A DNA stretch of 64,000 nucleotides, taken from the NCBI GenBank assembly GCA_016841245.1, contig JAENZN010000014.1, forward strand, positions 1 to 64,000, read 5' to 3'. A program made the position numbers and the translations under genes. This document shows positions 1 to 9,338 of this stretch, in pieces (position 1 is the first letter of the stretch; each line of letters begins with the position of its first letter). A model generated the notes under the pieces. The model did not search any database. It worked only from the letters and a program-made list of their open reading frames with translations, and was not told the origin of the DNA. This stretch comes from Syntrophomonas sp. (GTDB lineage Bacteria > Bacillota > Syntrophomonadia > Syntrophomonadales > Syntrophomonadaceae).

Positions 1-194
1 ACTATTTTCTCATCATTTTGATGATGATTGGTATACTTTTATTCTAGCGTTTATAATACGAAAATATAGTAATCTGTTTTTATCAGCCTAATATCTTATA
101 TTACTGTTAAAATTGGTGATTTTATGATACTTTAAGGGAAGTCAGGGTATGATAAAATAGGAAATATGAGGGATATTTTAAGGAGCGTTAGACC

Positions 195-752
195 ATGAAA
201 AATACGGTAGATTCGGACAATGGGGCTCTTGAACACGTAAAAAGGGACAGACCACTAACTGCTGTTGCTCATTCAGATCTACATACTGACCTTAACCCTA
301 CCATGGGGTCAATAAGCAAAGTTGCTAACCAAAATCAGAATATATGCGGGGGTTATTATATCGATATAGGTAAGGAGGAAAGTATCAGCAACATCAGTCT
401 GAGCATAAGCATGTATGCTAACCTGGTACTGCTTATAGGAAGCAGCGTTTTGGGTCATGGAGATGATCAGCAGGGCAGTACCTTAATGAATAGTTTTGTA
501 TATGCTATTACCAGGCTGGAAAGTATTCCTGCCACAATAATATTTATAAATAGCGGTGTCTTTCTGGTTAGTGAAGGCTCACCGGTGCTAGATCATCTGA
601 AGTTGCTGGAAGAGAGAGGCGTGGAAATAATTTCGAGTGCCAGCTGTCTGGAGTATTATAATTTACAGGATAAGCTCAAAGTGGGATATTCTAGTAATAT
701 GTATTCTATTACTGAAAAGCTGTTTGCAGCGGCCAGACTTATTACGATTTAG
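195..752 (+). CDS. YedF-like DsrE-fold protein lacking a TusA domain
   Basis: The last 110 residues match, position by position, the C-terminal DsrE-like half of the full YedF at 16123-16707: both share a GDD/GDE motif, SPVLDH, a G-V-E block and NMYS near the end. The first 70 residues do not look like a TusA domain and have no CPxP motif, so the sulfur-carrier half present in normal YedF is missing or replaced. The CGTC motif of the other copy is SASC here, so only one of the two cysteines remains. The ATG has AAGGAGCG upstream. YedF proteins are linked to selenium or sulfur trafficking; without the TusA domain this copy may only bind or regulate. Its function is unknown. The next gene starts 23 bases downstream. 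Confidence 0.75.
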   Translation: MKNTVDSDNGALEHVKRDRPLTAVAHSDLHTDLNPTMGSISKVANQNQNICGGYYIDIGKEESISNISLSISMYANLVLLIGSSVLGHGDDQQGSTLMNSFVYAITRLESIPATIIFINSGVFLVSEGSPVLDHLKLLEERGVEIISSASCLEYYNLQDKLKVGYSSNMYSITEKLFAAARLITI

Positions 753-775
753 ATATATAGGCAGGGGATGGGGTA

Positions 776-2125
776 TTGCTGGAATTAGATACAACGGTTT
801 TACAAAGCTTAATAGAAAACAGGCAGTGGGGCAAATTGCGTGAAGAATTGTCTTCCTGGCCGGTAGCAGATATAGGCGAATTCTTGTTCGAACTGGACAA
901 GGCAGACCAGGTCCTGGTTTTTCGACTTTTACCTCGTCATATATCATCTGAAGTTTTTACATTTTTGAAGAAGGAGCAACGCAATGCATTACTAGCTGCA
1001 CTGAGCGATGAGGAGACCAGAAGTCTGCTGCATAATATGGAACCGGATGACCGGGCCGATTTATTTGAAGAATTGCCTGGTAGAGTTACCCAGAAGCTGC
1101 TCAATCTTTTAAGTCCCCAGGAACTGGAGAAAACCAGAGAATTGATGGGATATCCTGAAGAAAGCATTGGCAGGATAATGACCCCCAATTATGTGGCAGT
1201 CAGACCCGGGTGGACCCTCAGGCAAGGTTTGGAGCAGATAAGGGCTAAAGGGAAAGAGGATAGTGAGACCCTTAATGTTATCTATGTTACGGATTCCAAC
1301 TGGAAACTGCTCGATGCCCTGGAATTGCAGCGTTTTATCTTTAACTCCCCGGATACCAGTATTGAAAAGATTATGGATAATTCTTATGTTAGCTTATCTG
1401 CTTTTGAGGATAGGGAAGAAGCAGTGCATGTGATGTCCAAGTATGACCTGTCTGCTCTGCCGGTGGTAGATTCAGAAGGGGTTCTGCTGGGTGTGGTTAC
1501 TTTTGATGATGTTATGGATGTTGCCGAAGAAGAAGCTACCGAAGACTTTCATAAAGGAGCGGCGGTAGCGCCCTTGAAAAATAGTTACTATGAAACAGGA
1601 ATAGCAGAACTGTATAAAAAACGTATTGGATGGCTGATTATTCTGGTTTTGGTCAACTTGATTTCTCTTGAGATACTGGCAGCTTACCAGGAGATACTAG
1701 CCTCAACCATTGCTTTAACCTTCTTCATACCACTTCTCATAGGCAGCGGTGGTAATGCAGGAGCTCAGTCAGCAACATTAATGGTTCGTGCTCTGGGAAC
1801 GGGAGATATCGAGTTAAGTCAATGGGCTGTTACCTTGGTTAAAGAACTTAGTGTGGGTGCCGGGCTGGGTATTACTATGGGTGTTGCTGGTGCTGCACTG
1901 GGACTTCTGCGGGGAGGAACTGAAATTGCTCTAATAGTATGTTTGACTATGGTTACTATAGTAATGGTAGCTAACATAATTGGGGTAATGTTGCCCTTTT
2001 TATTAACCAGGTTAAATCTGGACCCGGCTGTAGCCAGTAATCCGTTAATTATGTCTATTACCGATGCAGCCGGTTTGTTAATATATCTATCTATTTCCAC
2101 CTGGCTGCTCAAACTAGTAGGTTAA
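776..2125 (+). CDS. mgtE: Magnesium transporter MgtE
   Basis: A 449-residue protein of normal MgtE length. The N-terminal helical domain (about 1-130, with the MEPDDRADLFEELP block) is followed by two CBS domains (about 135-255) that sense cytosolic Mg2+, and a membrane domain of about five helices (about 285-449) with the pore segment GSGGNAGAQS. In this family the homodimer in the plasma membrane lets Mg2+ in and closes when the cytosolic domains bind it. The start is a TTG preceded by AGGGGATGGGG. I saw no M-box riboswitch in the 23 bases before it, so it is probably read with the gene upstream. A terminator follows. Confidence 0.95.
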   Translation: MLELDTTVLQSLIENRQWGKLREELSSWPVADIGEFLFELDKADQVLVFRLLPRHISSEVFTFLKKEQRNALLAALSDEETRSLLHNMEPDDRADLFEELPGRVTQKLLNLLSPQELEKTRELMGYPEESIGRIMTPNYVAVRPGWTLRQGLEQIRAKGKEDSETLNVIYVTDSNWKLLDALELQRFIFNSPDTSIEKIMDNSYVSLSAFEDREEAVHVMSKYDLSALPVVDSEGVLLGVVTFDDVMDVAEEEATEDFHKGAAVAPLKNSYYETGIAELYKKRIGWLIILVLVNLISLEILAAYQEILASTIALTFFIPLLIGSGGNAGAQSATLMVRALGTGDIELSQWAVTLVKELSVGAGLGITMGVAGAALGLLRGGTEIALIVCLTMVTIVMVANIIGVMLPFLLTRLNLDPAVASNPLIMSITDAAGLLIYLSISTWLLKLVG

Positions 2126-2152
2126 AATTTGCTGGGCTGAATACATAAAAAT

Positions 2153-2201
2153 TAAAATCCCCCTATGGATAATTCCCCTGATATCATAGGAGGATTTTTT
2201 T
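2153..2201 (+). terminator. Terminator after mgtE
   Basis: AAATCCCCCTATG pairs with CATAGGAGGATTT around a 17-base loop and runs into T7. It separates mgtE from cheW. Confidence 0.75.
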
Positions 2202-2307
2202 ATAAAATTTTTACTTTATAAAGGAGGAAATACTTCAATAATGTAGAAAAAGAATTATAATATATTATAGGTCTAATGTATTGAATTGTAATTAGAGGAG
2301 GTGTCTT

Positions 2308-2781
2308 ATGGCTGATGAAATACAATTAGTGGTGTTTACGTTGAATAATAATGGGACCATTTGTGAATATGGGGTGCCAATTGTCAATGTGCAGGAAATA
2401 ATACCTATGAATGCACCTACGAAAGTGCCAGGAACCCCAGGCTTTGTAGAAGGTATTATTAACCTCAGAGGACAAATTATTCCTATAATCGATTTAAAAA
2501 AGAAATTTAATATGGGAGTAGCGGAGACTAATTCTGATGCGAGAAGTGTGGTAGTTGAAGTGGAAGGACAGACTGTGGGAATAATAGTCGACGAAGTTAG
2601 TGAAGTACTGCGTTTACCGGTAGAGGGCATTGAACCACCCCCGGGTTTAATAGGAAGTATTTCTGAGGAATTTATCACCGGGGTGGGCAAATACGATGGC
2701 AGGTTGTTAATACTGCTAGATATGGATAGAATACTAAATGACGCTGAAAAAGCTGATCTTGCTATGAGTATGAGTGCCTAA
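2308..2781 (+). CDS. cheW: CheW-like chemotaxis coupling protein
   Basis: A 157-residue single CheW domain. Visible family features are the early V-x-F-x-L strand, YGVPIVNVQEII, the VEGIINLRGQIIPIIDL core (about 49-65) and the VDEVSEVLRLP segment. CheW links methyl-accepting receptors to the kinase CheA at the membrane. It sits alone between two terminators with no other chemotaxis gene nearby, so its receptor and kinase partners must be elsewhere. The ATG has AGAGGAGGTG at good spacing. Confidence 0.93.
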   Translation: MADEIQLVVFTLNNNGTICEYGVPIVNVQEIIPMNAPTKVPGTPGFVEGIINLRGQIIPIIDLKKKFNMGVAETNSDARSVVVEVEGQTVGIIVDEVSEVLRLPVEGIEPPPGLIGSISEEFITGVGKYDGRLLILLDMDRILNDAEKADLAMSMSA

Positions 2782-2803
2782 GTAAAATTGCTGGATATCT
2801 CTA

Positions 2804-2838
2804 GGCCCTGAAATCTTTAAAGGTTTCAGGGTTTATTG
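2804..2838 (+). terminator. Terminator after cheW
   Basis: CCCTGAAA (2806-2813) pairs perfectly with TTTCAGGG (2824-2831), followed by a T-rich stretch. Confidence 0.8.
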
Positions 2839-2909
2839 TTATATAGCTTAATATAAATGGTAAAATTGGTTATAGGTATAAATAGTATATTATAAGGGGG
2901 GGGGACGAA

Positions 2910-3278
2910 TTGCTGATAGGTATAGATATAATTGATATTGAAAGGATAAGGAAGAGTGTAGAAAGAACTCCACGCTTTCTGGAAAGGGTCTTTACCCATC
3001 AAGAACTCAGTTATTGTTTAAGTAAGGCTAATCCGTATCCGTCACTGGCAGTTCGATTTGCTGCCAAGGAAGCAGTTCGCAAACTTGATCCGGTGTTGTC
3101 CGAGGGGATAAAATTTCATGACGTTGAAATAGTTGTAGGTAATAATGGAAAGCCTGATTTGCGTTTACACGGCAGAGCTGAGGAAAAGGGCAGACAGGCC
3201 GGAATAAGCAGCCTTTCTGTCAGCCTGTCGCACGCTGCCCAACAGGCTGTTGCCGCTGTAATTGCATTGAAAGGGTGA
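2910..3278 (+). CDS. acpS: Holo-[acyl-carrier-protein] synthase
   Basis: 122 residues, the normal AcpS length. It moves phosphopantetheine from CoA to a serine of apo-ACP. GIDIIDIERI at the N terminus supplies the Mg-binding Asp, and FAAKEAVRK (about 50-58) has the second metal-binding Glu and the CoA-contacting Lys. The start is TTG after a G9 run that serves as ribosome site. It begins the acpS-nnr-CBS-alr-mazEF cluster, whose order is close to Bacillus acpS-ydcC-alr-ndoAI-ndoA. Confidence 0.96.
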   Translation: MLIGIDIIDIERIRKSVERTPRFLERVFTHQELSYCLSKANPYPSLAVRFAAKEAVRKLDPVLSEGIKFHDVEIVVGNNGKPDLRLHGRAEEKGRQAGISSLSVSLSHAAQQAVAAVIALKG

Positions 3279-3284
3279 TATGCT

Positions 3285-4832
3285 TTGAAATTGTTAAATT
3301 CACGGGAAATGAGGGAAATTGATTATCAGGCAATTAACGAATATGGTATTCCCAGCATAGTGTTGATGGAAAATGCTGGAATTAGAACCGTGGAAGTAGT
3401 CGATAATCTACTGGAACGTGAGGGGGGCAAGAATGTTATTGTCCTGGCGGGAAAGGGCAATAATGGTGGTGATGGTTTAGTTATTGCCAGGCACCTGGTA
3501 AACTCGGGAGTAAATGTGGAAACTTTTCTCCTGGCATTTCCCGATGAAATAACTGCCGATTCATATACCAATTATAAGGTGCTCTCTAAATTAAGCCAAA
3601 ATATTTTCCAGCTGTTAGGGGAAGAAGATCTGGATAAATTGATGCTTTCTCTTTTATCTGGTGACCTGGTGGTGGATGCCATATATGGTAATGGATTTAA
3701 AGGCAGTTTGAGTAAATTTGAAGAGCGAATAGTAAAAATGGTTAACTGGAGCAATCTGCCAGTTGTAGCGGTGGATGTTCCATCCGGGGTAGAAGCAGAC
3801 ACGGGTAAGGTATATGGGGAGGCAGTCAAGGCAACTCATACGGTAACTTTTGCCCTGCCCAAACTGGGATTGGTTTTTGAACCAGGCAGGGAATATACTG
3901 GCACATTAAGTGTGGCAGATATTTCTATCCCTCGGGTTTTGCTAGAAGATAGGAAGCTTAAAAAAAATTTAATAGATGACGAGATGATAAGGCCGTTAAT
4001 TAAGCCCCGGTTTGCAGAATCACATAAGGGTTCCTACGGCCATGTTCTGGTGATAGGGGGTTCTCCCGGTTTAACCGGAGCAGTAATTATGTCAGCCTAT
4101 TCTGCGCTCAAGACTGGTGCCGGTCTGGTGACTGCCGCTCTTCCTGAGTCACTGCTTCCTATTGTTGAATCGCATGTAATGGAAGTAATGACTGCTCCTC
4201 TATCGGAAAATGCCCAAGGTTATATATCCCTGGAGGCACTGCCGGCCATTGAGAATCTGTTGGATACTGCTTCAGTATGCGTTATTGGTCCTGGCATGTC
4301 AGGATATCCCGAGGGGAATGCGGTGCTGCGTTTTGTTCTGGAGCGGTCCGGTATCCCCCTGGTCATAGATGCGGATGGTCTCAATGCTCTAAAAGATGAT
4401 ACCGGAGTACTAAAAGGCAGACAGGTGCCGGTAGTCCTGACGCCCCATCCAGGAGAGATGGCGCGTTTGACTGGTAAGAGCATAGAAGAAATACAGCTTA
4501 ACCGCCTGGATATTGCTGCCCATTATGCACAGGAGTGGGGAGTCACCCTGGTATTGAAAGGCAACAAAACTGTAATAGCAGACCCATCTGGAAACATATA
4601 TATTAATATAACCGGTAACCCCGGTATGGCAACTGCAGGCAGCGGAGATGTGCTGTGTGGAATGATCACCGGCCTAATTGCTCAAGGTTTGAAGCCTCAG
4701 GATGCTGCAATTGCAGGAGTATACTTCCATGGTTTGGCAGGGGACCTGAGTAAAGAAAATAAGGGTGAGCGAAGCATAGTAGCCGGGGATATAATAGATT
4801 CCATTTCGGATATAATGTCTCGTTTTGAGTGA
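3285..4832 (+). CDS. nnr: Bifunctional NAD(P)H-hydrate epimerase / ADP-dependent dehydratase
   Basis: 515 residues with two fused domains. The NnrE-like epimerase (about 1-215, GKGNNGGDG near 57-65) interconverts R and S NAD(P)HX. The NnrD-like, ribokinase-fold dehydratase (about 225-505) restores NAD(P)H using ADP; TPHPGEM, KGNKT and the GSGDVL phosphate loop mark it. The fusion is common in bacteria. It starts with TTG six bases after the acpS stop, so the two are surely co-transcribed. This is a metabolite-repair housekeeping enzyme of the cytosol. Confidence 0.95.
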   Translation: MKLLNSREMREIDYQAINEYGIPSIVLMENAGIRTVEVVDNLLEREGGKNVIVLAGKGNNGGDGLVIARHLVNSGVNVETFLLAFPDEITADSYTNYKVLSKLSQNIFQLLGEEDLDKLMLSLLSGDLVVDAIYGNGFKGSLSKFEERIVKMVNWSNLPVVAVDVPSGVEADTGKVYGEAVKATHTVTFALPKLGLVFEPGREYTGTLSVADISIPRVLLEDRKLKKNLIDDEMIRPLIKPRFAESHKGSYGHVLVIGGSPGLTGAVIMSAYSALKTGAGLVTAALPESLLPIVESHVMEVMTAPLSENAQGYISLEALPAIENLLDTASVCVIGPGMSGYPEGNAVLRFVLERSGIPLVIDADGLNALKDDTGVLKGRQVPVVLTPHPGEMARLTGKSIEEIQLNRLDIAAHYAQEWGVTLVLKGNKTVIADPSGNIYINITGNPGMATAGSGDVLCGMITGLIAQGLKPQDAAIAGVYFHGLAGDLSKENKGERSIVAGDIIDSISDIMSRFE

Positions 4833-4882
4833 CAATAAAAATATAATTTATTTAGGAAATAAATTAGGTGAGGGGTTGAAAT

Positions 4883-5338
4883 ATGCGCGCAAGAGATATA
4901 ATGACTAAGGAAGTACTAGCGGTTAAACCAAACGACAGCGTAGAAAAAGTTGCCAGGATACTTCTGGAAAACAAAATCAGCGGTATACCGGTAGTTGATG
5001 CGGACGATAAGGTGATGGGAATAATAAGTGAGAAAGATTTAATAATTAAGGCTGGAGAGTTGAAAATACCATTTTACATAACCCTGTTTGATAGTATTAT
5101 ATTTTTGGAAAATACTATGCGGTTCAATAACAATCTAAAAAAATATACTGCTTCTAGGGTTAAAGATGCCATGACCACCAAAGTAATAGCAGTGGATGAG
5201 GATGAGCCGGTTGGTAATATAGTTAAGCTGATGCAGGACAAAAAGGTTAATCGCGTACCAGTCCTCAGGCATGAAAAACTGGTGGGTATTATTACCCGCA
5301 ACGATATTTTAAAAGCTATGGTAAGCGACAATGGATAA
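4883..5338 (+). CDS. Two-CBS-domain protein
   Basis: 151 residues made of two CBS motifs and little else: ARDIMTKEV...SGIPVVD...GIISEKDL (about 1-60) and VKDAMTTKV...VNRVPVL...GIITRNDIL (about 92-146). Such stand-alone pairs bind adenine nucleotides and act as sensors for partner proteins; the partner is not known here. The ATG has GTGAGGGG upstream. Its last 8 bases overlap alr in another frame, which points to translational coupling. Confidence 0.9.
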   Translation: MRARDIMTKEVLAVKPNDSVEKVARILLENKISGIPVVDADDKVMGIISEKDLIIKAGELKIPFYITLFDSIIFLENTMRFNNNLKKYTASRVKDAMTTKVIAVDEDEPVGNIVKLMQDKKVNRVPVLRHEKLVGIITRNDILKAMVSDNG

Positions 5339-6452
5339 TAAGAGCCCAACCTGGGCAGAAATAGATTTAGCGGCTATAAGAAATAATTTGCAATGCATAA
5401 AAAAAGCTATAAGCCCTGGAACCAGGATTATGGCAGCCGTTAAAGCTAATGCCTATGGACATGGTGTCAAGGAGATAAGCCGGGTTTGTCTGGAAGAGAT
5501 GGTTGATTTCCTGGCTGTAGCAACCCTGAATGAAGCATTGGAATTGCGTGATGAGGGTATTAAGGCTCCAGTTATGGTTTTAGGCTACATTCCCCGGCAG
5601 TATGTTGACTTAATAGTCAGTAATGATATAAGGACTGCCGTATATGATGCATCTTTTGCCAGGTCACTGTCAACAGAGGCGCAAGCACAAGGCCGTCCGG
5701 CCCATATACACATTAAGATTGATACTGGCATGGGCAGAATAGGTTTTGCACCGGGTTTAGATACCATACGAATTATAGAAAATATCGCCGCCTTACCAGG
5801 TATTAATGTAGAGGGTGTTTTTACTCATTTTACGGAAGCAGACCGTGAAAATGACCAGTTTACCATGGAACAGTTTAAAGTATTTCAGGATGTCACCAGA
5901 GAACTGGATGAGAGAGGTATTCATATTCCACTTAAACACTGCTCGAATAGTGCCGCCATATTCAGGTATCCCGAGACTAATTTGGATATGGTGCGGGCAG
6001 GCATAATGTTGTATGGCTTATACCCTTCCCAGTTTATGAAGGGTATGAATTTAGGTCTTGTGCCAGCTATGACTTTAAAAAGCCGGATTAGTATGGTGAA
6101 GAACCTCGCTGAAGGTCATGGGGTTAGTTATGGCCGGACTCATATATGTAAGCAGGAGACCAGAGTGGCTACGCTGCCGATTGGGTATGCAGATGGGTAC
6201 CGCAGAAGTTTTTCCAATCAAGCCTGGGCCGTAATCAATGGCCAAAGGGCATATTCGCTGGGTGCAGTATGCATGGATCAATGTATGTTCGATATTAGCG
6301 GGAGAGAAGAAATTGCAGAAGGAGATGAAGTAATTCTTTTTGGCAGAGACGCAGATGGGATAACAGCAGATGATCTGGCAGCAATTGCAGATACTATTAA
6401 TTATGAGATAGTTTGTTCCGTAAGCTCGCGAGTTCCCAGAATTTATGTATAA
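5331..6452 (+). CDS. alr: Alanine racemase
   Basis: 373 residues, full length. It is a PLP enzyme that makes D-alanine for peptidoglycan. The PLP lysine is in AAVKANAYGHG (about residues 36-46) and the catalytic tyrosine is in GVSYGRT (near 265). HFTEAD and GIMLYG are further family blocks. It overlaps the CBS gene by 8 bases and is followed after 98 bases by mazEF, an order also seen in Bacillus. Confidence 0.97.
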   Translation: MDNKSPTWAEIDLAAIRNNLQCIKKAISPGTRIMAAVKANAYGHGVKEISRVCLEEMVDFLAVATLNEALELRDEGIKAPVMVLGYIPRQYVDLIVSNDIRTAVYDASFARSLSTEAQAQGRPAHIHIKIDTGMGRIGFAPGLDTIRIIENIAALPGINVEGVFTHFTEADRENDQFTMEQFKVFQDVTRELDERGIHIPLKHCSNSAAIFRYPETNLDMVRAGIMLYGLYPSQFMKGMNLGLVPAMTLKSRISMVKNLAEGHGVSYGRTHICKQETRVATLPIGYADGYRRSFSNQAWAVINGQRAYSLGAVCMDQCMFDISGREEIAEGDEVILFGRDADGITADDLAAIADTINYEIVCSVSSRVPRIYV

Positions 6453-6550
6453 ATGAGTATCATATTTGTAATTATTGGATTTGCGAGTCACCTAACTTAT
6501 CAATATAATAGATATATCGGGTTTGCTATCTATTTCTGGGGGTGTTCGCT

Positions 6551-6820
6551 TTGCCAGTATCTAAAAGAATTATTATAACAGTACCAGAAAGTCTCTTGTG
6601 TGAAATGGACTGTGTTACTGCCGTGGAATCTAAAAATCGTAGTGAGATAATAAGAGAAGCCATTAAGTTTTATCTGGGGGAGCGTAAAAGGAATTTAATG
6701 AAAGAGCAGATGAAAAAGGGTTATCTTGAAATGGCACAAATCAACCTCAATATAGCCTGTGAAAATACGGGACTGGATGAAGAAGCTCTGACCACCTGCA
6801 TAGAAAAATTGTTGGAGTGA
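6551..6820 (+). CDS. mazE: MazE-type (EndoAI) antitoxin
   Basis: 89 residues from a TTG at 6551. I prefer this to the GTG at 6542 because the GGGGG ribosome site at 6537-6542 is 8 bases before TTG but overlaps GTG. The N-terminal half is a ribbon-helix-helix DNA-binding fold (RIIITVPESLLCEMDCV, then SRSEIIREAIKFYL-like helices). The C-terminal half should wrap the toxin. It neutralises the downstream MazF and probably autoregulates the pair. It ends 9 bases before mazF. Confidence 0.9.
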   Translation: MPVSKRIIITVPESLLCEMDCVTAVESKNRSEIIREAIKFYLGERKRNLMKEQMKKGYLEMAQINLNIACENTGLDEEALTTCIEKLLE

Positions 6821-6829
6821 TATAATTAT

Positions 6830-7177
6830 ATGATTAAACGAGGGGAAATTTATTTTGCCCAGCTAAACCCAGTAGTAGGATCAGAACAGGGAGGGATAAG
6901 ACCGGTTCTGGTAATACAGAATGATATAGGAAATCAGTACAGTCCGACCACCATTGTGTTGGCTATTACATCTCAGATAAATAAGGCCAAGCTGCCAACT
7001 CATATCGAACTTAAAGCTGAGCAGTATGGATTGGAAAGAGATTCGGTAATACTGGCGGAACAGATTAGGACTATAGATAAAACCAGATTAAAACAGAGGA
7101 TTGCTATTTTAGATGAAGAAATGATGGGTAATGTCGATCAAGCCCTGGAAGTAAGTCTGGGGCTCAGTGAAATGTAG
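6830..7177 (+). CDS. mazF: MazF/EndoA endoribonuclease toxin
   Basis: 115 residues, very close to Bacillus EndoA in length and pattern: [19 protein letters not shown] with the catalytic Arg, RPVLVIQND, the T/S-rich [10 protein letters not shown] strand and [12 protein letters not shown]. The family cuts mRNA at short motifs (UACAU in Bacillus); the specificity of this one cannot be read from sequence. Tandem with its antitoxin and followed by a terminator. Confidence 0.95.
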   Translation: MIKRGEIYFAQLNPVVGSEQGGIRPVLVIQNDIGNQYSPTTIVLAITSQINKAKLPTHIELKAEQYGLERDSVILAEQIRTIDKTRLKQRIAILDEEMMGNVDQALEVSLGLSEM

Positions 7178-7224
7178 ATACCCGGAAATAATTTATACAT
7201 AATCATATTATTATATTACTATAC

Positions 7225-7257
7225 AGAACAGGTTGCATGTTAAGAACCTGTTTTTTT
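7225..7257 (+). terminator. Terminator after mazF
   Basis: AACAGGTT (7227-7234) pairs with AACCTGTT (7245-7252) with a 10-base loop, followed by T7. Confidence 0.85.
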
Positions 7258-7278
7258 ATTGGGGTCAGCTAGGTCAGT

Positions 7279-7353
7279 GTGTGTCAAGGGGACGGGGTTA
7301 TTGACACACACAATACTATTTGGTGTGTCAATAACCCCGTCCCCTTGACACAC
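7279..7353. repeat. GGGGAC-family inverted repeat, 31-bp perfect arms
   Basis: Arms 7279-7309 and 7323-7353 are perfect reverse complements separated by 13 bases. Each arm begins GTGTGTCA and ends TGACACAC, so the arm ends can also pair within one arm, and each carries GGGGACGGGG. It lies between the mazF terminator and the ribosome site of the next gene. It belongs with the repeats at 33727, 41323 and 43262. Confidence 0.9.
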
Positions 7354-7372
7354 CGAATAGAGGAGGGGTAAG

Positions 7373-8083
7373 ATGAAGCCAATTGTTGGGATTAGTACCA
7401 GTTATGATAATGATGAGAAAGCTCATTTGCTTAGGGATCATTATATATTGGCGATATTGAAGGCTGGAGGAGTACCGATAATGTTACCTGCGGTTGCTGA
7501 GTATGATATTATTCAATCGTACACAAAAATCTGTGATGCATTAGTGCTCTCCGGAGGCGGCGATGCACATCCTTCTCACTGGGGCGAACTACCTGATAAA
7601 CAGCTGGGAGAAGTTAATCCTGTAAGAGATGCTTTTGAGATAGAATTGGTCAGGAATATCATGAAAATTCAAAAACCGGTATTGGGTATATGCCGCGGAT
7701 GCCAGATGGTTAACATTGCATTCGGGGGAAGCATCATTCAGAACCTGGGAGGAAACTTTATGCACCAGCAAAAGGCTCCCAGGAATTACGCTTTTCACCA
7801 GGTGTTTATTCAGAAACATAGCAAATTAGCGGCAATATTAAAAACCGAAGAGATTAAGGTAAATAGTTTTCATCACCAGGCAGTTAAAGTTCCTGGCCCA
7901 GGCATGAAGATATCGGCCTGTGCATCTGATGGAACCATAGAGGCTATTGAATTTTCCGGCGGTAATCAATTTGCAGTAGGTATTCAGTGGCATCCAGAAT
8001 GCCTGGAGGATGTTTATACCGATTATATATTTAAAGCCCTGATAGAGGCAGCAGACATACGAGACAGAAACTCCTCCGGATAA
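7373..8083 (+). CDS. Gamma-glutamyl-gamma-aminobutyrate hydrolase-like peptidase (class I GATase, C26)
   Basis: 236 residues with the class I glutamine amidotransferase fold of PuuD-type enzymes. The nucleophile elbow is GICRGCQMVN (Cys near residue 107) and the catalytic His-Glu is in QWHPECLE (near 205). SGGGDAHP is the oxyanion region. The family cleaves gamma-glutamyl amides; the true substrate here is unknown. The ATG follows AGAGGAGGGG, which begins right after the 31-bp inverted repeat, so an mRNA starting upstream would carry a long hairpin next to the ribosome site. Confidence 0.9.
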   Translation: MKPIVGISTSYDNDEKAHLLRDHYILAILKAGGVPIMLPAVAEYDIIQSYTKICDALVLSGGGDAHPSHWGELPDKQLGEVNPVRDAFEIELVRNIMKIQKPVLGICRGCQMVNIAFGGSIIQNLGGNFMHQQKAPRNYAFHQVFIQKHSKLAAILKTEEIKVNSFHHQAVKVPGPGMKISACASDGTIEAIEFSGGNQFAVGIQWHPECLEDVYTDYIFKALIEAADIRDRNSSG

Positions 8084-8199
8084 GCTCACGGGACACATCT
8101 GACCATTTATAATATAATTGAAAAAGACAGGTAGATAATACTAAGATTATCATTGAACAGGTGTTTGTGATTTTTCATAAGATAAGGAAGGAGAATTCA

Positions 8200-9336
8200 G
8201 TGTTAGCGATAAAGGGTGCCAGCGTGCTTACCATGGCTGAACCAGGTTTACTTGAAAATGCGACTGTAATACTAGATGAAGAATTAATAATTGAGGTTGG
8301 AGAGAATGTAGTTATTCCTGATGATTGTGATATTTATAATGCGGCAGGCAAATATTTAGCCCCTGGCTTCATAGATTCTCATACTCATATAGGTTTGGAA
8401 GAGGAGATATACAGAATCGAGGGAAGCGATGTAAACGAAATATCTGACCCGATCACACCACAGTTAAGAGCTCTGGATGGTATAAATTTTTGGGATCTGG
8501 CGTTTAAAGATGCACTGAAAGGCGGAGTTACTCGTTCATTGAGTATGCCTGGCAGTGCCAACATTATCGGTGGGCAGGCAGTTTTTTTGAAACATCTGGC
8601 GCAAAGGCCGGAAGATATGATATATAAGAATCCCTGGGGATTAAAAGCTGCCCTGGGTGAAAATCCCAAAAGAGTATATGCTGAGCAAAAAAAGTCACCC
8701 ATTACCCGGATGGCTAATGCCAGCCTTTTGAGAGAAGCATTATATATTGCAGCTAGAAGTATTGATAAAGAGGATAGGAAGGCTGCTGATGCATACCAGC
8801 AGGAAGCATTAGCAAAAGTTTTGAAAAAGGAAATGCCCTTGCTAATTCATGTTCACCGGGCAGACGATATTCTAACTGCTCTGCGTATTAAGGATGAATT
8901 TGATATTGATATTATAATTCAGCATGGTACCGAGGCGGTTAAAGTAGCCGATGAACTGCTGAAAAGGAATGTGCCGGTGTTTCTGGGACCGCTGCTGATT
9001 AATCGGGCTAAAGTTGAACTCCAGGAAGTATCCTTCAAAAATGCTATGCTGTTGGCTGAACGAGGAGTAAAATTTAGCTTGATTACTGATCATCCAGTGG
9101 TACCTATTGAACACCTGAGGGTTTGTGCCGCCATAGCTGTGCGAGAAGGGCTGGACGAAGATACAGCATTGAAATCAATAACCTCCTGGCCAGCTGAAAT
9201 ACTGAATGTATCGCAGGACCTGGGATCCATCTCCAGGGGGAAAAAAGCTGATATAGTAATATACAGCGGCCATCCTCTTGAATTTCGCTCTCGAGTGGAA
9301 ATGGTCATCGTGGATGGAATAACGTGGAGGGGGTAA
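8200..9336 (+). CDS. Amidohydrolase-superfamily protein
   Basis: 378 residues from a GTG at 8200. An upstream in-frame GTG (8161) exists, but AAGGAAGGAG at 8184-8193 is well placed only for 8200. Metal-binding motifs of the superfamily are visible: DSHTHIG, a second histidine in LIHVHRADD, QHGTEA and ITDHPV. The C terminus (GKKADIVIYSGHPLE) is the usual composite beta-domain of imidazolonepropionase and dihydroorotase-like enzymes. It probably hydrolyses a cyclic amide or similar bond in the cytosol. The substrate is unknown. It is nearly continuous with the small gene that follows. Confidence 0.88.
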   Translation: MLAIKGASVLTMAEPGLLENATVILDEELIIEVGENVVIPDDCDIYNAAGKYLAPGFIDSHTHIGLEEEIYRIEGSDVNEISDPITPQLRALDGINFWDLAFKDALKGGVTRSLSMPGSANIIGGQAVFLKHLAQRPEDMIYKNPWGLKAALGENPKRVYAEQKKSPITRMANASLLREALYIAARSIDKEDRKAADAYQQEALAKVLKKEMPLLIHVHRADDILTALRIKDEFDIDIIIQHGTEAVKVADELLKRNVPVFLGPLLINRAKVELQEVSFKNAMLLAERGVKFSLITDHPVVPIEHLRVCAAIAVREGLDEDTALKSITSWPAEILNVSQDLGSISRGKKADIVIYSGHPLEFRSRVEMVIVDGITWRG

Positions 9337-9338
9337 AT

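Noticed and set aside
6542-6550. GTG start for the antitoxin gene
   Set aside because: The ribosome site would overlap the codon; TTG at 6551 fits better and gives the usual N terminus.
7279-7353. CRISPR-like repeat
   Set aside because: It is one hairpin with two arms and no repeat-spacer series; the related copies are dispersed.
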